NCBI GenBank assembly: GCA_964437515.1 | Contig: CAYTHB010000004.1 | Span: 10,924 to 74,923 of the forward strand | Length of the DNA stretch: 64,000 bases | Source of the DNA: Sterolibacterium sp964437515 | Lineage (GTDB): Bacteria; Pseudomonadota; Gammaproteobacteria; Burkholderiales; Rhodocyclaceae | Direction: 5' to 3' | Part shown: positions 42,717-51,274 of the stretch, piece after piece | Numbering within the stretch: position 1 is the first letter of the stretch | Layout: every line of letters begins with the position of its first letter | Program-made: the position numbers and the translations under genes | Notes under the pieces: generated by a model | What the model was told of the DNA's origin: nothing | Database searches by the model: none | What the model saw: only the letters and a program-made list of their open reading frames with translations

Positions 42717-44069
42717 TTACAGGTTTTTGATAAACACCTTGGAACGCCGCTGATAGTTATACAGCTCGCGCTTTGCCTCGGGTAATGCGGAAACTTCACC
42801 CGTCGCAAAACCGCGCTCAATGAACCAGTGCGAGGTGCGCGTAGTCAGCACAAACAGCTTTTTTAGCTTGAGCTTTTTGGCACGCAGCTCGATGTGCTTG
42901 CACAACTGCTCGCCATAACCATAGCCGCGATACTCCGCCATCACCGCCAGACACGCCAGCTCACCCGCCCGTTCGTCCTTGCGATTGCTGCTGAACGGAT
43001 ACAGCGCCGCGCAACCGACGATGATGCCGTCGTCTTCCAGCAGGGAGAAACGACCAATTTCCATTTCGATGCGTTCGCGTCCGCGCTTGACCAGCGTGCC
43101 ATCAGCTTCCAGCGGCGCGATGAGTGCAAGGATCGCACCGACATCATCCACCGTCGCTTCACGCAGATTGACCAAGGTTGAGCGGGTCATCACCGTGCCC
43201 ACACCGGCGCGCGTGAAAAATTCCATCAGCATCGCGCCATCGGAATTACGGTCGAGAAAATGCACCCGCCCGACACCGGCACGACAAGCGCGGATGGACT
43301 CGATCAGCACGCGTTCCACTTCCGCCGCCTGCGGCACATTACGCGCGAGCAAATCTTCCGCTTCCTTGAGGGTCACGGCTTCGAGCAACTGACCTTTTTT
43401 ATCGACCACCCCCGGCGCATCGCAGAGAAAAATCAGCTTGTCGGCTTGCAAAGCCACGGCCACCGCCTCGGCGACCTCTTCCACACCGAGATTGAAAATT
43501 TCGCCACTCGGCGACACACCCAGCGGTGAAATCAGCACTACATTCTGCTGATCCAGATCAGCCGAGATTTCTTCGTCGATGACCTTACGCACCGCACCCG
43601 TGTAGAGATGATCGACCCCTTCCAGCACGCCCACCGGCTGGGCAGTAATGAAGTTGCCGCCGGTGACGCGCATCCACGCGCCCGCCATCGGCGTATTCGG
43701 TAAGCCTTGCGAGAGCAGTGCCTCGATTTCGATCCGCGTCACACCCATCGCACTTTTCACGCACTCCAGTGCTTCGGCATCGGTAACGCGCAACCCCTTG
43801 TGAAACGTGGACGTCAGCCCGCGACGTTGCATCTCCGCATCAATCTGCGGACGCGCGCCATGCACCAGCACTAAGCGTATCCCCAGACTCGCCAGCAAAT
43901 TGAAATCCTGCGCCAGTGCTTGCGCCTTGCCTGTGCCCAGCACCTCGCCGCCAAACGCAATCACAAAAGTGCGCCCGCGAAAGGCGTGGATATAAGGTGC
44001 TGCCTGCCGCACCCAGGCGACCAATGCCGCCGTACTGATTTGTCCGCCTGCTGTTTCAACCGTACTCAT
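42717..44069 (-). CDS. argA: Amino-acid N-acetyltransferase (N-acetylglutamate synthase)
   Basis: 450 aa: an N-terminal amino-acid kinase-like domain (FVIAFGGEVL, LVLVHGARPQID) that binds the arginine feedback signal, and a C-terminal GNAT domain (residues about 295-450, LAVMAEYRGYGYGEQL as the acetyl-CoA loop). It catalyses the first step of arginine synthesis and feeds the argD-argF-argG genes 30 kb away. It follows the pap gene by 6 bp, so it belongs to the rsmE-pap-argA run. Confidence 0.95.
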   Translation of the reverse strand: MSTVETAGGQISTAALVAWVRQAAPYIHAFRGRTFVIAFGGEVLGTGKAQALAQDFNLLASLGIRLVLVHGARPQIDAEMQRRGLTSTFHKGLRVTDAEALECVKSAMGVTRIEIEALLSQGLPNTPMAGAWMRVTGGNFITAQPVGVLEGVDHLYTGAVRKVIDEEISADLDQQNVVLISPLGVSPSGEIFNLGVEEVAEAVAVALQADKLIFLCDAPGVVDKKGQLLEAVTLKEAEDLLARNVPQAAEVERVLIESIRACRAGVGRVHFLDRNSDGAMLMEFFTRAGVGTVMTRSTLVNLREATVDDVGAILALIAPLEADGTLVKRGRERIEMEIGRFSLLEDDGIIVGCAALYPFSSNRKDERAGELACLAVMAEYRGYGYGEQLCKHIELRAKKLKLKKLFVLTTRTSHWFIERGFATGEVSALPEAKRELYNYQRRSKVFIKNL

Positions 44070-44075
44070 CTCACG

Positions 44076-45584
44076 TCATGCTCCACGTTTGGACTTCTTC
44101 CCTTTGACTTTCAACACCGATTCGAGCCGCTCGCACACGGTACGCAACACCTTGACGCGTGCATAATTTTTATCATTCGCCTCGACCAACGTCCACGGTG
44201 CGCTGCCGGTACTGCTGCGCTCCACCATGTCGCACACCGCCGCATGATAAGCGTCCCATTTCTCCCGATTACGCCAGTCTTCCTCGGTAATCTTGAACTG
44301 CTTGAAGGCGATTTTCTCACGTTCCTTGAAACGTTTAAGCTGTTCTTCACGGCTGATCTGCAACCAAAACTTGATGACGATCGCACCGGCTTCCGTCAGC
44401 TCATGCTCGAAATCATTGATCTCCGCATAGGCTCGCTGCCAGTCGGCCTCGCTGCAATAAGCTTCAACACGCTCAACGAGCACACGGCCATACCACGAAC
44501 GATCGAAAATGGTTGCCCGCCCCTTTTTCGGAATATGCCGCCAGAACCGCCACAAATACGGCTGCGCCCGCTCTTCCTCGGTGGGTGCGGCAATCGGCAC
44601 GATCTGGTAATCACGCGCATCGAGTGCCGCAGCAATCCGCCGGATACTGCCGCCCTTGCCCGCCGCATCCGAACCCTCAAACACACACACCAGCGAGTGT
44701 TGCTGAAAGCGCGGATCGCGTACCAGCTCAGACAAACGCCCCTGCCAGTGCGCCAATTCATCCGCAAAGGCTTTGTCTGCCAGCTTCTGCGTCAAATCCA
44801 GCTCGGTCAGCACATCCTTGCGATCAAGATTGGGGCGCACCGGCGGAGTCACTGGTGTCACCTGTTTTTCTACGCCCACCAGATGCCGCTTGATTTCTTC
44901 CAGCACGATATGGCCCACCGTCAGCGAACGATAACGGTCATCTGTCCCTTCGACCACAATCCACGGCGACCACGGCGTATTGGTCATGCGCAACACATGA
45001 CCGACCACCGCCTGCAACTGGTCATGGGTCTTCACTCGATCCCAGTTCCACTGCGTAACACGCCAGGCGGTGCGCGGATCTTTTTCCAGTGCTTTCAGCC
45101 GTTTCTTCTGCCCTTCCTTGGTCAGATGAAACCAAAACTTGAGCACCAGCGCACCCTCATTGACCAGCATGGCCTCAAAGCGATTGATCTCGTCGATGCG
45201 CTGATCCAGTGCTGCCTTGCTCATCACGCCATCAAGGCGATCATGAATCGGCCCCGAATACCACGAACCGGCAAAAATGCCGACCCGTCCCTTGGGCGGC
45301 AAGGCACGCCAGTATCGCCACATGAAGGGGCGCGCTGCTTCCTCGTCGCTGGGGGCGGAAAAGGCCAATGTCGATATGTAACGCGGATCCATCCATTCAT
45401 AGAGGATGTTGATGGTCTCGCCTTTGCCTGCGCCATCCTGACCGCTCACCAAGATGACCACCGGAAACTTCGCCTGCGCCTTCAGTTCGTATTGCACATC
45501 CAGCAAGGCCGCACGCAATGCCGGCACGGCTTTTCGATAAGACACCTTATCGATGGTATGACCCAATTCAGCGGCTTCAAACAT
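44076..45584 (-). CDS. pap: Polyphosphate:AMP phosphotransferase (tandem PPK2)
   Basis: 502 aa with two PPK2 domains in tandem. The first has Walker A SGQDGAGKGE (about residue 47) and the second GSDAAGKGGS (about 305), each followed by a lid module with DRSWY or GSWYS-type motifs (FAGSWYSGP; FDRSWYGRV). Two-domain class II PPK2 enzymes phosphorylate AMP to ADP using polyphosphate; the C-terminal domain is the active one in characterised members. The first domain has changed residues (AGSWYS for DRSWY), in line with an inactive copy. Part of the rsmE-pap-argA run. Confidence 0.9.
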   Translation of the reverse strand: MFEAAELGHTIDKVSYRKAVPALRAALLDVQYELKAQAKFPVVILVSGQDGAGKGETINILYEWMDPRYISTLAFSAPSDEEAARPFMWRYWRALPPKGRVGIFAGSWYSGPIHDRLDGVMSKAALDQRIDEINRFEAMLVNEGALVLKFWFHLTKEGQKKRLKALEKDPRTAWRVTQWNWDRVKTHDQLQAVVGHVLRMTNTPWSPWIVVEGTDDRYRSLTVGHIVLEEIKRHLVGVEKQVTPVTPPVRPNLDRKDVLTELDLTQKLADKAFADELAHWQGRLSELVRDPRFQQHSLVCVFEGSDAAGKGGSIRRIAAALDARDYQIVPIAAPTEEERAQPYLWRFWRHIPKKGRATIFDRSWYGRVLVERVEAYCSEADWQRAYAEINDFEHELTEAGAIVIKFWLQISREEQLKRFKEREKIAFKQFKITEEDWRNREKWDAYHAAVCDMVERSSTGSAPWTLVEANDKNYARVKVLRTVCERLESVLKVKGKKSKRGA

Positions 45585-45602
45585 GCGTATCTCCCCAAGG
45601 AA

Positions 45603-46355
45603 TCAGAAATCGCCCCACAATGCCATGAGCGCAGCCAGTGCCGCCAGCCCCGCCGTTTCTGTACGCAACACCCGTGGCCCAAGATTTACCGGCACAAAAC
45701 CGAGCGTACACGCCAGTGCCTCCTCATCCGCCTCCAGCCCGCCTTCCGGCCCGATCAGCAAGATGACCGCCCCTGCAGGACGCGGCAGGCTTGACAAGGT
45801 TTGTCCCTGATGCGGCGACAATAACAAGCGCAATGGTGCAGTGCTGGAAGCTGCCTCCTGCGCTTGTGCTGTCAGATATTTCGGCAAGTCCAACAAAGCC
45901 TTGACTTCGGGCAAGCGATTGCGCCCCGACTGCTCGCACGCAGAGACCGCAACCTGCTGCCAATGTGCCTGCCGCTTGAGAGCACGCTCACCCTGCAGGC
46001 GCACCACACTGCGCTTTGTCTGTACCGGTTGGATCGCGGCCACACCCAGTTCGACCGCCTTTTGCACCACCCAATCCATCTTGTCACCACCGGGCAGCCC
46101 CTGCACCAGGGTTACCGGCAAAGGCGACTCGCATTCGCGCGCCTGCCTATCCTCCAGACGCACCACCACCTGCCGTCCGGCATCTTCAATACAAGCCGGA
46201 TATTCTCCACCGCTGCCATCAAACAGCACCAGCGCATCACCCACGCGTAGCCGCAGCACCTTCAAGGCGTGATGTGCCTGGGCAGCGGGTAGCACCACCC
46301 GCTGCTGCGGAGCCAGAGCGACTTCTGTCGCCGAACAATAAAAGCGCGCTATCAT
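45603..46355 (-). CDS. rsmE: 16S rRNA m3U1498 methyltransferase
   Basis: 250 aa with a small N-terminal PUA-like domain (HHALKVLRLRVGD) and a SPOUT-class knot methyltransferase domain. Signatures: LIGPEGGLEADE and VNLGPRVLRTETA, which form the SAM-binding knot. It methylates N3 of U1498 in 16S rRNA. ATG 46355 (MIARFYCSATEV) matches the family start. It is divergent from the thioredoxin-like gene across 28 bp, so their promoters overlap. Confidence 0.94.
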   Translation of the reverse strand: MIARFYCSATEVALAPQQRVVLPAAQAHHALKVLRLRVGDALVLFDGSGGEYPACIEDAGRQVVVRLEDRQARECESPLPVTLVQGLPGGDKMDWVVQKAVELGVAAIQPVQTKRSVVRLQGERALKRQAHWQQVAVSACEQSGRNRLPEVKALLDLPKYLTAQAQEAASSTAPLRLLLSPHQGQTLSSLPRPAGAVILLIGPEGGLEADEEALACTLGFVPVNLGPRVLRTETAGLAALAALMALWGDF

Positions 46356-46383
46356 CAATCGATTATATGACGAGGATGCAGCC

Positions 46384-46944
46384 ATGGTCAGCACCACCCC
46401 TCCCGTTTGCGACTTCGGTCGGCCAGCCCCCGCCTTCAGCCTGCCAGGGGTTGACGGTCACACGCACACACTGGCGAGTGCGCGTGGCACACACGGCCTG
46501 CTGGTGATGTTCATCTGCAACCACTGCCCTTATGTGCAAGCCATCCTGCCGCGCCTGCTGCGCGACACGCGCGAACTGGTGCAGCAGGGCATCGGCAGCA
46601 TCGCCATCATGTCCAACGACAGCGTCGCCTATCCGGAAGATTCATGGGCAGCCATGCAGCGCATCGCACGCGAGCAGGCATTCCCCTTTCCCTATGTACT
46701 GGATGCTACGCAAGAGGTGGCGCGCGCCTATGGTGCGGTCTGTACGCCGGATTTTTTCGGCTACAACGCGCAACTGGAACTACAGTATCGCGGTCGGCTG
46801 GATGCCTCACGGCGCGAGGCTGCGCCCGAAGATGCACGGCGGGAATTATTCGAAGCCATGTTAATGATCGCCCGCAGCGGGCAAGGGCCAACGGAACAAA
46901 TATCCAGCATCGGCTGCTCGATCAAATGGCGGCAGACAAGCTGA
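46384..46944 (+). CDS. Thioredoxin-fold peroxiredoxin-like protein
   Basis: 186 aa, of the AhpC/TSA-like thioredoxin family widespread in bacteria. The active-site motif is FICNHCPYVQ (Cys-x-x-Cys with Asn-His), and the C-terminal SIGCSIKWR block is also diagnostic. There is no signal peptide, so it is cytoplasmic. It probably reduces a disulfide or a peroxide; the partner is unknown. It is convergent with the siderophore receptor gene. Confidence 0.9.
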   Translation: MVSTTPPVCDFGRPAPAFSLPGVDGHTHTLASARGTHGLLVMFICNHCPYVQAILPRLLRDTRELVQQGIGSIAIMSNDSVAYPEDSWAAMQRIAREQAFPFPYVLDATQEVARAYGAVCTPDFFGYNAQLELQYRGRLDASRREAAPEDARRELFEAMLMIARSGQGPTEQISSIGCSIKWRQTS

Positions 46945-46972
46945 GTGCCTGCTGCCGGGCTCCAAAAAATAT

Positions 46973-49222
46973 TCAGAACTTGTAGATCGCACTCAACTGC
47001 ACATTCCGCGGGGTTCCTGCGACATAGTGACCACGATAGAGATAATCGGCATACAGCTTATCGCCGATGTTATTCACGTTGAACTTGAGCCGCAGATCGC
47101 GTGTGACGCCATACTCCAGCATGAGATCCGCCGTCACATAACCCGGTGCGCGGATCGTTGCGGCCTGCTGCGGAGCCATGTCGCTACGCAGATTCAAACC
47201 ACCGCCCACCCGCCAGCGCGGTGAGAACTGCCAAGTCGTCCACAACGTGCCGGTGTGTTTCGGTGTCAGCCCCGGACGTGCGCCGACCATCTCGCCGACC
47301 AGGATCGAATTGCCGCTCTTCGGGCCTTTGTCGATGCGTGCCGAGGGAATCCAGGCATAGGAGGCAAAAACTTCCCAGTTCGAGGTAATCCGTCCCGCCA
47401 CATCGAATTCGATGCCTGCCGCATGACGCGCGCCAGAGAGCAGATACGTCGTCGGGGTCACCGAGTCTTCATCACGATTACGCTCGTTGTATTTCGTGGC
47501 ATGGAACAGCGCAACGCCAAAGGTCGTATCACCGCTTTCCGTATCCAGCTTGGCTCCCAGCTCGATATTGCGGCTGGCTTCCGGCGGCGTATTGGAGCCC
47601 ATTGCGTCAAACTGATAGGTATCACCCGACGTATTGAACGACGTGCCATAGGAGAAATGGAACGAAGCCATGGGGGTCGGCTGATACAGCACGCCGAAAC
47701 GCTTGCTCCACAGGCTATCGCTACGGCTGCGTGTGCCAGTGTTCTGGCCCAGCGTCGCAGGGGTCGTCGAATACGTCGTGTAGCTGCCATCGAAGCGATC
47801 CCAGCGCAACCCGGCGATGACTTTCCAGGCATCGTTCAATTCCAGCATGTTCTGTGCATACACCCCCAAGGCGCGGGCATCGAACTCACGATTTCTCAAG
47901 CGGACACGCCGAGATTCATCCACACCCGCGCCGTCATCCGGACGACCCATTGCCGTCAGCGGCTTGGTTAGCGTCACCCCGGGCAGCAACGTCGGCGTAT
48001 CGCCAGAGAAACTATCATTGGCCACATCCACACCGGCCAGCACACGATTGACCTTGCCCCAAGCCTTGAACTGACCGCTGTAGTCACTTTGCAGCATCTG
48101 CGTATCCAGTGCCATCGCCTTATTTTGTGAGCCACGGGTCAACAAGGTAGCGTCATTCAGGTTCGCGGCCGTCACCGGTGTTTTCGGACAAGCCGCCGTC
48201 AGCGGATTATTGGCATTGAACTGGCAGAAGCGGATTGCACTGGCACGCTGATCACGCTGAAAGCGTCCCGCCCGATAAATCGTCTTCAGCTCGCTGCCAT
48301 CCTCGAAACGATGCTTGTGTCCCAGCGTGCCGAAAAACGCCGTCCCCGCGTTCACGTCACTGGTCGCGCCGTAATAGTTCTCGGCACTCACCGGTACCAG
48401 CACGCGATTCGTGGCTCCGACTCCCGGCGTGAGCCAGGGCATGCCGTAATTGATGCCGTTATGATTATCCAGATAATAGAGGCTTGCCAAAAACTCGTCG
48501 TTGCTGCCGATGCCCCAACGGAATGAAGGTGCAATCCCCTTCTTGTCCAAGCCCGCACCGTATTGACCGAACGCGCCTGAACCCGTCCACATGGTGGCGA
48601 CACGGAAGGCCGATTTATCACCCGTCTTGAGATTAAAATCTCCTTCCACACGCGCATAGTTTCCGCTACCGATCGTGCCGCTGATTTCGTTGCTATTGGT
48701 CAGACGCGGCTGCTTGCTCACCTGATTAGCCACACCGCCGGTTGAACCGCGACCAAACAGCATGGAGGCCGAGCCGCGCAGCACTTCGAGACGGTCATAA
48801 TTAAAAGTGTCACGCTCGTAAAAAGCAGGGTCGCGCAGACCATCTATGAAAATATCGCCACTCGCCTGCAAGGAAAACCCCCGCAGGCGGATATCCTCCT
48901 CGCCGCCTTCCGCTGCCAGAAAGCTCACCCCCGCTGTGTTATGCAGGACTTCCTTGAAGGTGTCGAGATTGCGGTCTTCAATCAGCTTCTCTGTCACCAC
49001 GGTGACCGACTGCGGAATGTCGCGCAGCTCCTGATTGCCTTTACCGATATGCGTCTTCGTCACGCGCAGGCTGTCCTTACCGGACTCCTCGACGGTGGCT
49101 TCAACTTTCACCGGTGCTAATGTCGTTTCCGCCTGTGCCAACGAGCTGGCAGACAAGCCCAAGCCCAGCGACAAGGCCAGATAGCTTGCGCGGCGGGGTG
49201 AATAACGGGAATACGATGACAT
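46973..49222 (-). CDS. TonB-dependent siderophore receptor
   Basis: 749 aa: a signal peptide ending SLAQA (about residue 31), a plug domain (about 60-175, RDIPQSVTVVTE, LRGFSL, RGSASMLFGRG) and a 22-strand barrel ending in aromatic F (LSAIYKF). Closest in style to catecholate receptors such as Fiu. It imports a ferric siderophore with energy from TonB-ExbB-ExbD, whose genes lie just upstream (69-bp gap after exbD) on the same strand. No Fur box is seen in that gap, so it probably belongs to the same Fur-controlled transcript. No siderophore synthesis genes are present. Confidence 0.93.
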   Translation of the reverse strand: MSSYSRYSPRRASYLALSLGLGLSASSLAQAETTLAPVKVEATVEESGKDSLRVTKTHIGKGNQELRDIPQSVTVVTEKLIEDRNLDTFKEVLHNTAGVSFLAAEGGEEDIRLRGFSLQASGDIFIDGLRDPAFYERDTFNYDRLEVLRGSASMLFGRGSTGGVANQVSKQPRLTNSNEISGTIGSGNYARVEGDFNLKTGDKSAFRVATMWTGSGAFGQYGAGLDKKGIAPSFRWGIGSNDEFLASLYYLDNHNGINYGMPWLTPGVGATNRVLVPVSAENYYGATSDVNAGTAFFGTLGHKHRFEDGSELKTIYRAGRFQRDQRASAIRFCQFNANNPLTAACPKTPVTAANLNDATLLTRGSQNKAMALDTQMLQSDYSGQFKAWGKVNRVLAGVDVANDSFSGDTPTLLPGVTLTKPLTAMGRPDDGAGVDESRRVRLRNREFDARALGVYAQNMLELNDAWKVIAGLRWDRFDGSYTTYSTTPATLGQNTGTRSRSDSLWSKRFGVLYQPTPMASFHFSYGTSFNTSGDTYQFDAMGSNTPPEASRNIELGAKLDTESGDTTFGVALFHATKYNERNRDEDSVTPTTYLLSGARHAAGIEFDVAGRITSNWEVFASYAWIPSARIDKGPKSGNSILVGEMVGARPGLTPKHTGTLWTTWQFSPRWRVGGGLNLRSDMAPQQAATIRAPGYVTADLMLEYGVTRDLRLKFNVNNIGDKLYADYLYRGHYVAGTPRNVQLSAIYKF

Positions 49223-49291
49223 ATTTCGATCTCCTGAATTTTCAAATAAAAACCATGCAAAACATTGATTGTTTCAATTCGGTTCGCCCGC

Positions 49292-49708
49292 CTATCGTGG
49301 CGGCAAAGTCACAAAGCCGATACGCGTCAGCCCCACACGTGCCGCAGCAGACATGACTTCGGCCACTTTTTCATAAGGCGTGCTGCGCTCGGCGTTGAGA
49401 TGCAACTCGGGTTGCGGTTGCAACTGCGCGGCGGCTTGCAGCTTTCCCGCCAGCTCAGCTTGGCTGACGACCGTCTTGTTCCAGTACACCTGCCCCGCGC
49501 CATCAATACTCAGCTGCAAGGTTTCGGGGCGCGGCTGATTGGGTGTTGAAGCCGCATGCGGCAGATCGACCTTGACGGCATGCGTCAGCATCGGGGCGGC
49601 CACAATAAAAATCACCAGCAGCACCAGCATCACGTCGATCAAAGGAATCATGTTGATCTCGGCCAAAGCCTCGTCGCCACCGGTTTCCGAGAATGAACCA
49701 AAGCTCAT
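49292..49708 (-). CDS. exbD: ExbD/TolR family biopolymer transport protein
   Basis: 138 aa: one N-terminal membrane helix (about 20-42, with the conserved Asp in PLIDVMLVLLVIF) and a periplasmic domain. It forms the proton-driven motor with ExbB that powers TonB. It follows exbB by 14 bp. ExbD rather than TolR is favoured by the neighbouring tonB and receptor. Confidence 0.94.
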   Translation of the reverse strand: MSFGSFSETGGDEALAEINMIPLIDVMLVLLVIFIVAAPMLTHAVKVDLPHAASTPNQPRPETLQLSIDGAGQVYWNKTVVSQAELAGKLQAAAQLQPQPELHLNAERSTPYEKVAEVMSAAARVGLTRIGFVTLPPR

Positions 49709-49722
49709 CGCACTCTCCTTTT

Positions 49723-50496
49723 TCAGGCGGCCGAATTGGCAACTACACGGGCGATGATTCGATCCGAGGTTGCCACCACATCGGCACCGTTACCCGCTTC
49801 AGGGCTGCTCTTGAGACCCGTGGCGAGGAAGGTGAACACGTCATGGGCAAATGAATCCAGCTCTGCCAACGTATTTCGGCTAGCGCGTGCAAAGGCGTTG
49901 TAAGCCACTGCGGCCGGAATCGCTACGGCCAGACCAAGTGCCGTCATGATGAGGGCTTCACCCACAGGGCCAGCGACTTGATCGAGCGTACCCTGACCAC
50001 TCGCACCGATGGCAATCAGCGCATGGTAGATACCCCAGACCGTGCCGAATAAGCCGACGAAGGGTGCTGAAGAAGCCACGGTCGCCAGAAAGCTCTGGCC
50101 ATATTCCAGACGGGCGCGATCCTGGGCAATCGCCCGCTTGAGTGCGCGGGTGAGAAATTCATCCGACGTCCCGGCATCGATCAAGCCGCGTGTCTTCTGC
50201 CCATCTCGTGCGGCGCGATGTTGCTCGATGGCGGTGAAACCATGGTGCACCAGATGCGAGAAAGCATCGGTCACACCCGTTTCGCGCAGACGACGTGCAA
50301 CTTCATCGAGGCTTCCTGCCTGCCAGAAGGCCGCCAGAAAATCCGCACTACGTCGCCGTGCTCCATACAGACGCACCCCTTTGGTGACGATCAGGTACCA
50401 GGTTCCGATCGATGCCACCAGCAAAACAAGCAGAATAAAACGTGCGATGCCATCCGCATCGGCAAGAAAATGGCTAAAGCCCAGTGAGTTCTCCAT
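49723..50496 (-). CDS. exbB: ExbB/MotA/TolQ family proton channel
   Basis: 257 aa with three membrane helices (about 16-38, 143-165 and 180-205). The segment SSAPFVGLFGTVWGIYHALI is the conserved MotA_ExbB core. It works with ExbD to energise TonB. It lies 2 bp after tonB and is part of the iron-uptake operon. Confidence 0.94.
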   Translation of the reverse strand: MENSLGFSHFLADADGIARFILLVLLVASIGTWYLIVTKGVRLYGARRRSADFLAAFWQAGSLDEVARRLRETGVTDAFSHLVHHGFTAIEQHRAARDGQKTRGLIDAGTSDEFLTRALKRAIAQDRARLEYGQSFLATVASSAPFVGLFGTVWGIYHALIAIGASGQGTLDQVAGPVGEALIMTALGLAVAIPAAVAYNAFARASRNTLAELDSFAHDVFTFLATGLKSSPEAGNGADVVATSDRIIARVVANSAA

Positions 50497-50498
50497 AC

Positions 50499-51170
50499 TT
50501 ACTCCTTCAATGAAAAGACAACAGGTACCAGCACGCTGGCGGCGACAGCCTCGCTACCCAGGCGTGCAGGTACAAACTTCCAGCGGCGCACGGTTTCCAG
50601 CGCCGATTGGTCTAGGCGCGACGAGCCACTGCTGGTTTGAATTTCCACGTCAGCGGCCAGACCGTTGGCTGCGACCTGAACCCGTAGCAGCACCCGTCCT
50701 TCTTCTTTCATTCGACGTGAAATCAGCGGATAGACGGGTTTCGGGTTATCCAGGTATGCAGCATCAAAACGCGGAGGGCTAGGGGCTGGCGGTGCTGCAT
50801 TATTTGCGATCGTCGGCGTATGGCTTACCGCCGTTGTATTCATTTGCGTCGGGCTTTCCTGTACGGGAACAGGCGTTGCTACAGACTCCTGCGGTGTTAC
50901 GGCAACCGTGGTGTCATTCGGTTTAGGCGCAGACTGGCTGACCAGACGCGGTGGCTGCACGATGGGCTTTAGCTGTGTAGGTGCTGGAGCGGGTGCAGGA
51001 GCAAGCTCCGGTTCAGGTTCTGGAGCGGGGTCAATCATGCTGACGCTCAGCACGATGGGTGCTTGCGGTTTTGTAATGGTCGTCATCTGCCATAACATCG
51101 CCAGCAAGCCGACGTGCGCAGCAATCACACCCACAAGTGCGGTACGCGACAAGGGAGGTTTGAGATTCAC
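50499..51170 (-). CDS. tonB: Energy transducer TonB
   Basis: 223 aa: an N-terminal helix anchor (about 10-30), a Pro/Glu/Ala-rich spacer (DPAPEPEPELAPAPAPAPTQ) and a C-terminal TonB domain (NPKPVYPLISRRMKEEGRVL, then SGSSRLDQSALETVRRWKF). GTG at 51170 is chosen as start: it overlaps the stop of the 35-codon peptide as GTGA and has AGGTGG upstream. The frame is open back to an ATG at 51227, which would lie inside that peptide gene. It couples ExbBD to the outer-membrane receptor. Confidence 0.85.
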   Translation of the reverse strand: MNLKPPLSRTALVGVIAAHVGLLAMLWQMTTITKPQAPIVLSVSMIDPAPEPEPELAPAPAPAPTQLKPIVQPPRLVSQSAPKPNDTTVAVTPQESVATPVPVQESPTQMNTTAVSHTPTIANNAAPPAPSPPRFDAAYLDNPKPVYPLISRRMKEEGRVLLRVQVAANGLAADVEIQTSSGSSRLDQSALETVRRWKFVPARLGSEAVAASVLVPVVFSLKE

Positions 51171-51274
51171 CCAGCCACCTGACTCAAAACGTTCACCACA
51201 CCTTCCAGAGAAATCAACTGACTCCATGCCAGCAGGCTCACCAGAAAAACAGCAGGAATAAGCGGGGTACGCAT
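51167..51274 (-). CDS. Small hydrophobic peptide (35 aa) coupled to tonB
   Basis: MRTPLIPAVFLVSLLAWSQL is followed by 15 residues ending LSQVAG. It is one predicted membrane helix with a polar C-terminus. Its ATG overlaps the stop of the DUF1513 gene (TGATG), and its stop overlaps the GTG start of tonB (GTGA), so it is translationally coupled on both sides. Such perfect stitching argues for a true gene. It could be a membrane peptide that tunes the TonB system or only a coupling device. No family recognised. Confidence 0.6.
   Translation of the reverse strand: MRTPLIPAVFLVSLLAWSQLISLEGVVNVLSQVAG

Noticed and set aside
49223..49291. Possible separate Fur-controlled promoter for the siderophore receptor
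   Set aside because: No Fur-like palindrome and no good -35/-10 pair were found in the 69-bp gap; expression from the upstream operon promoter is simpler.
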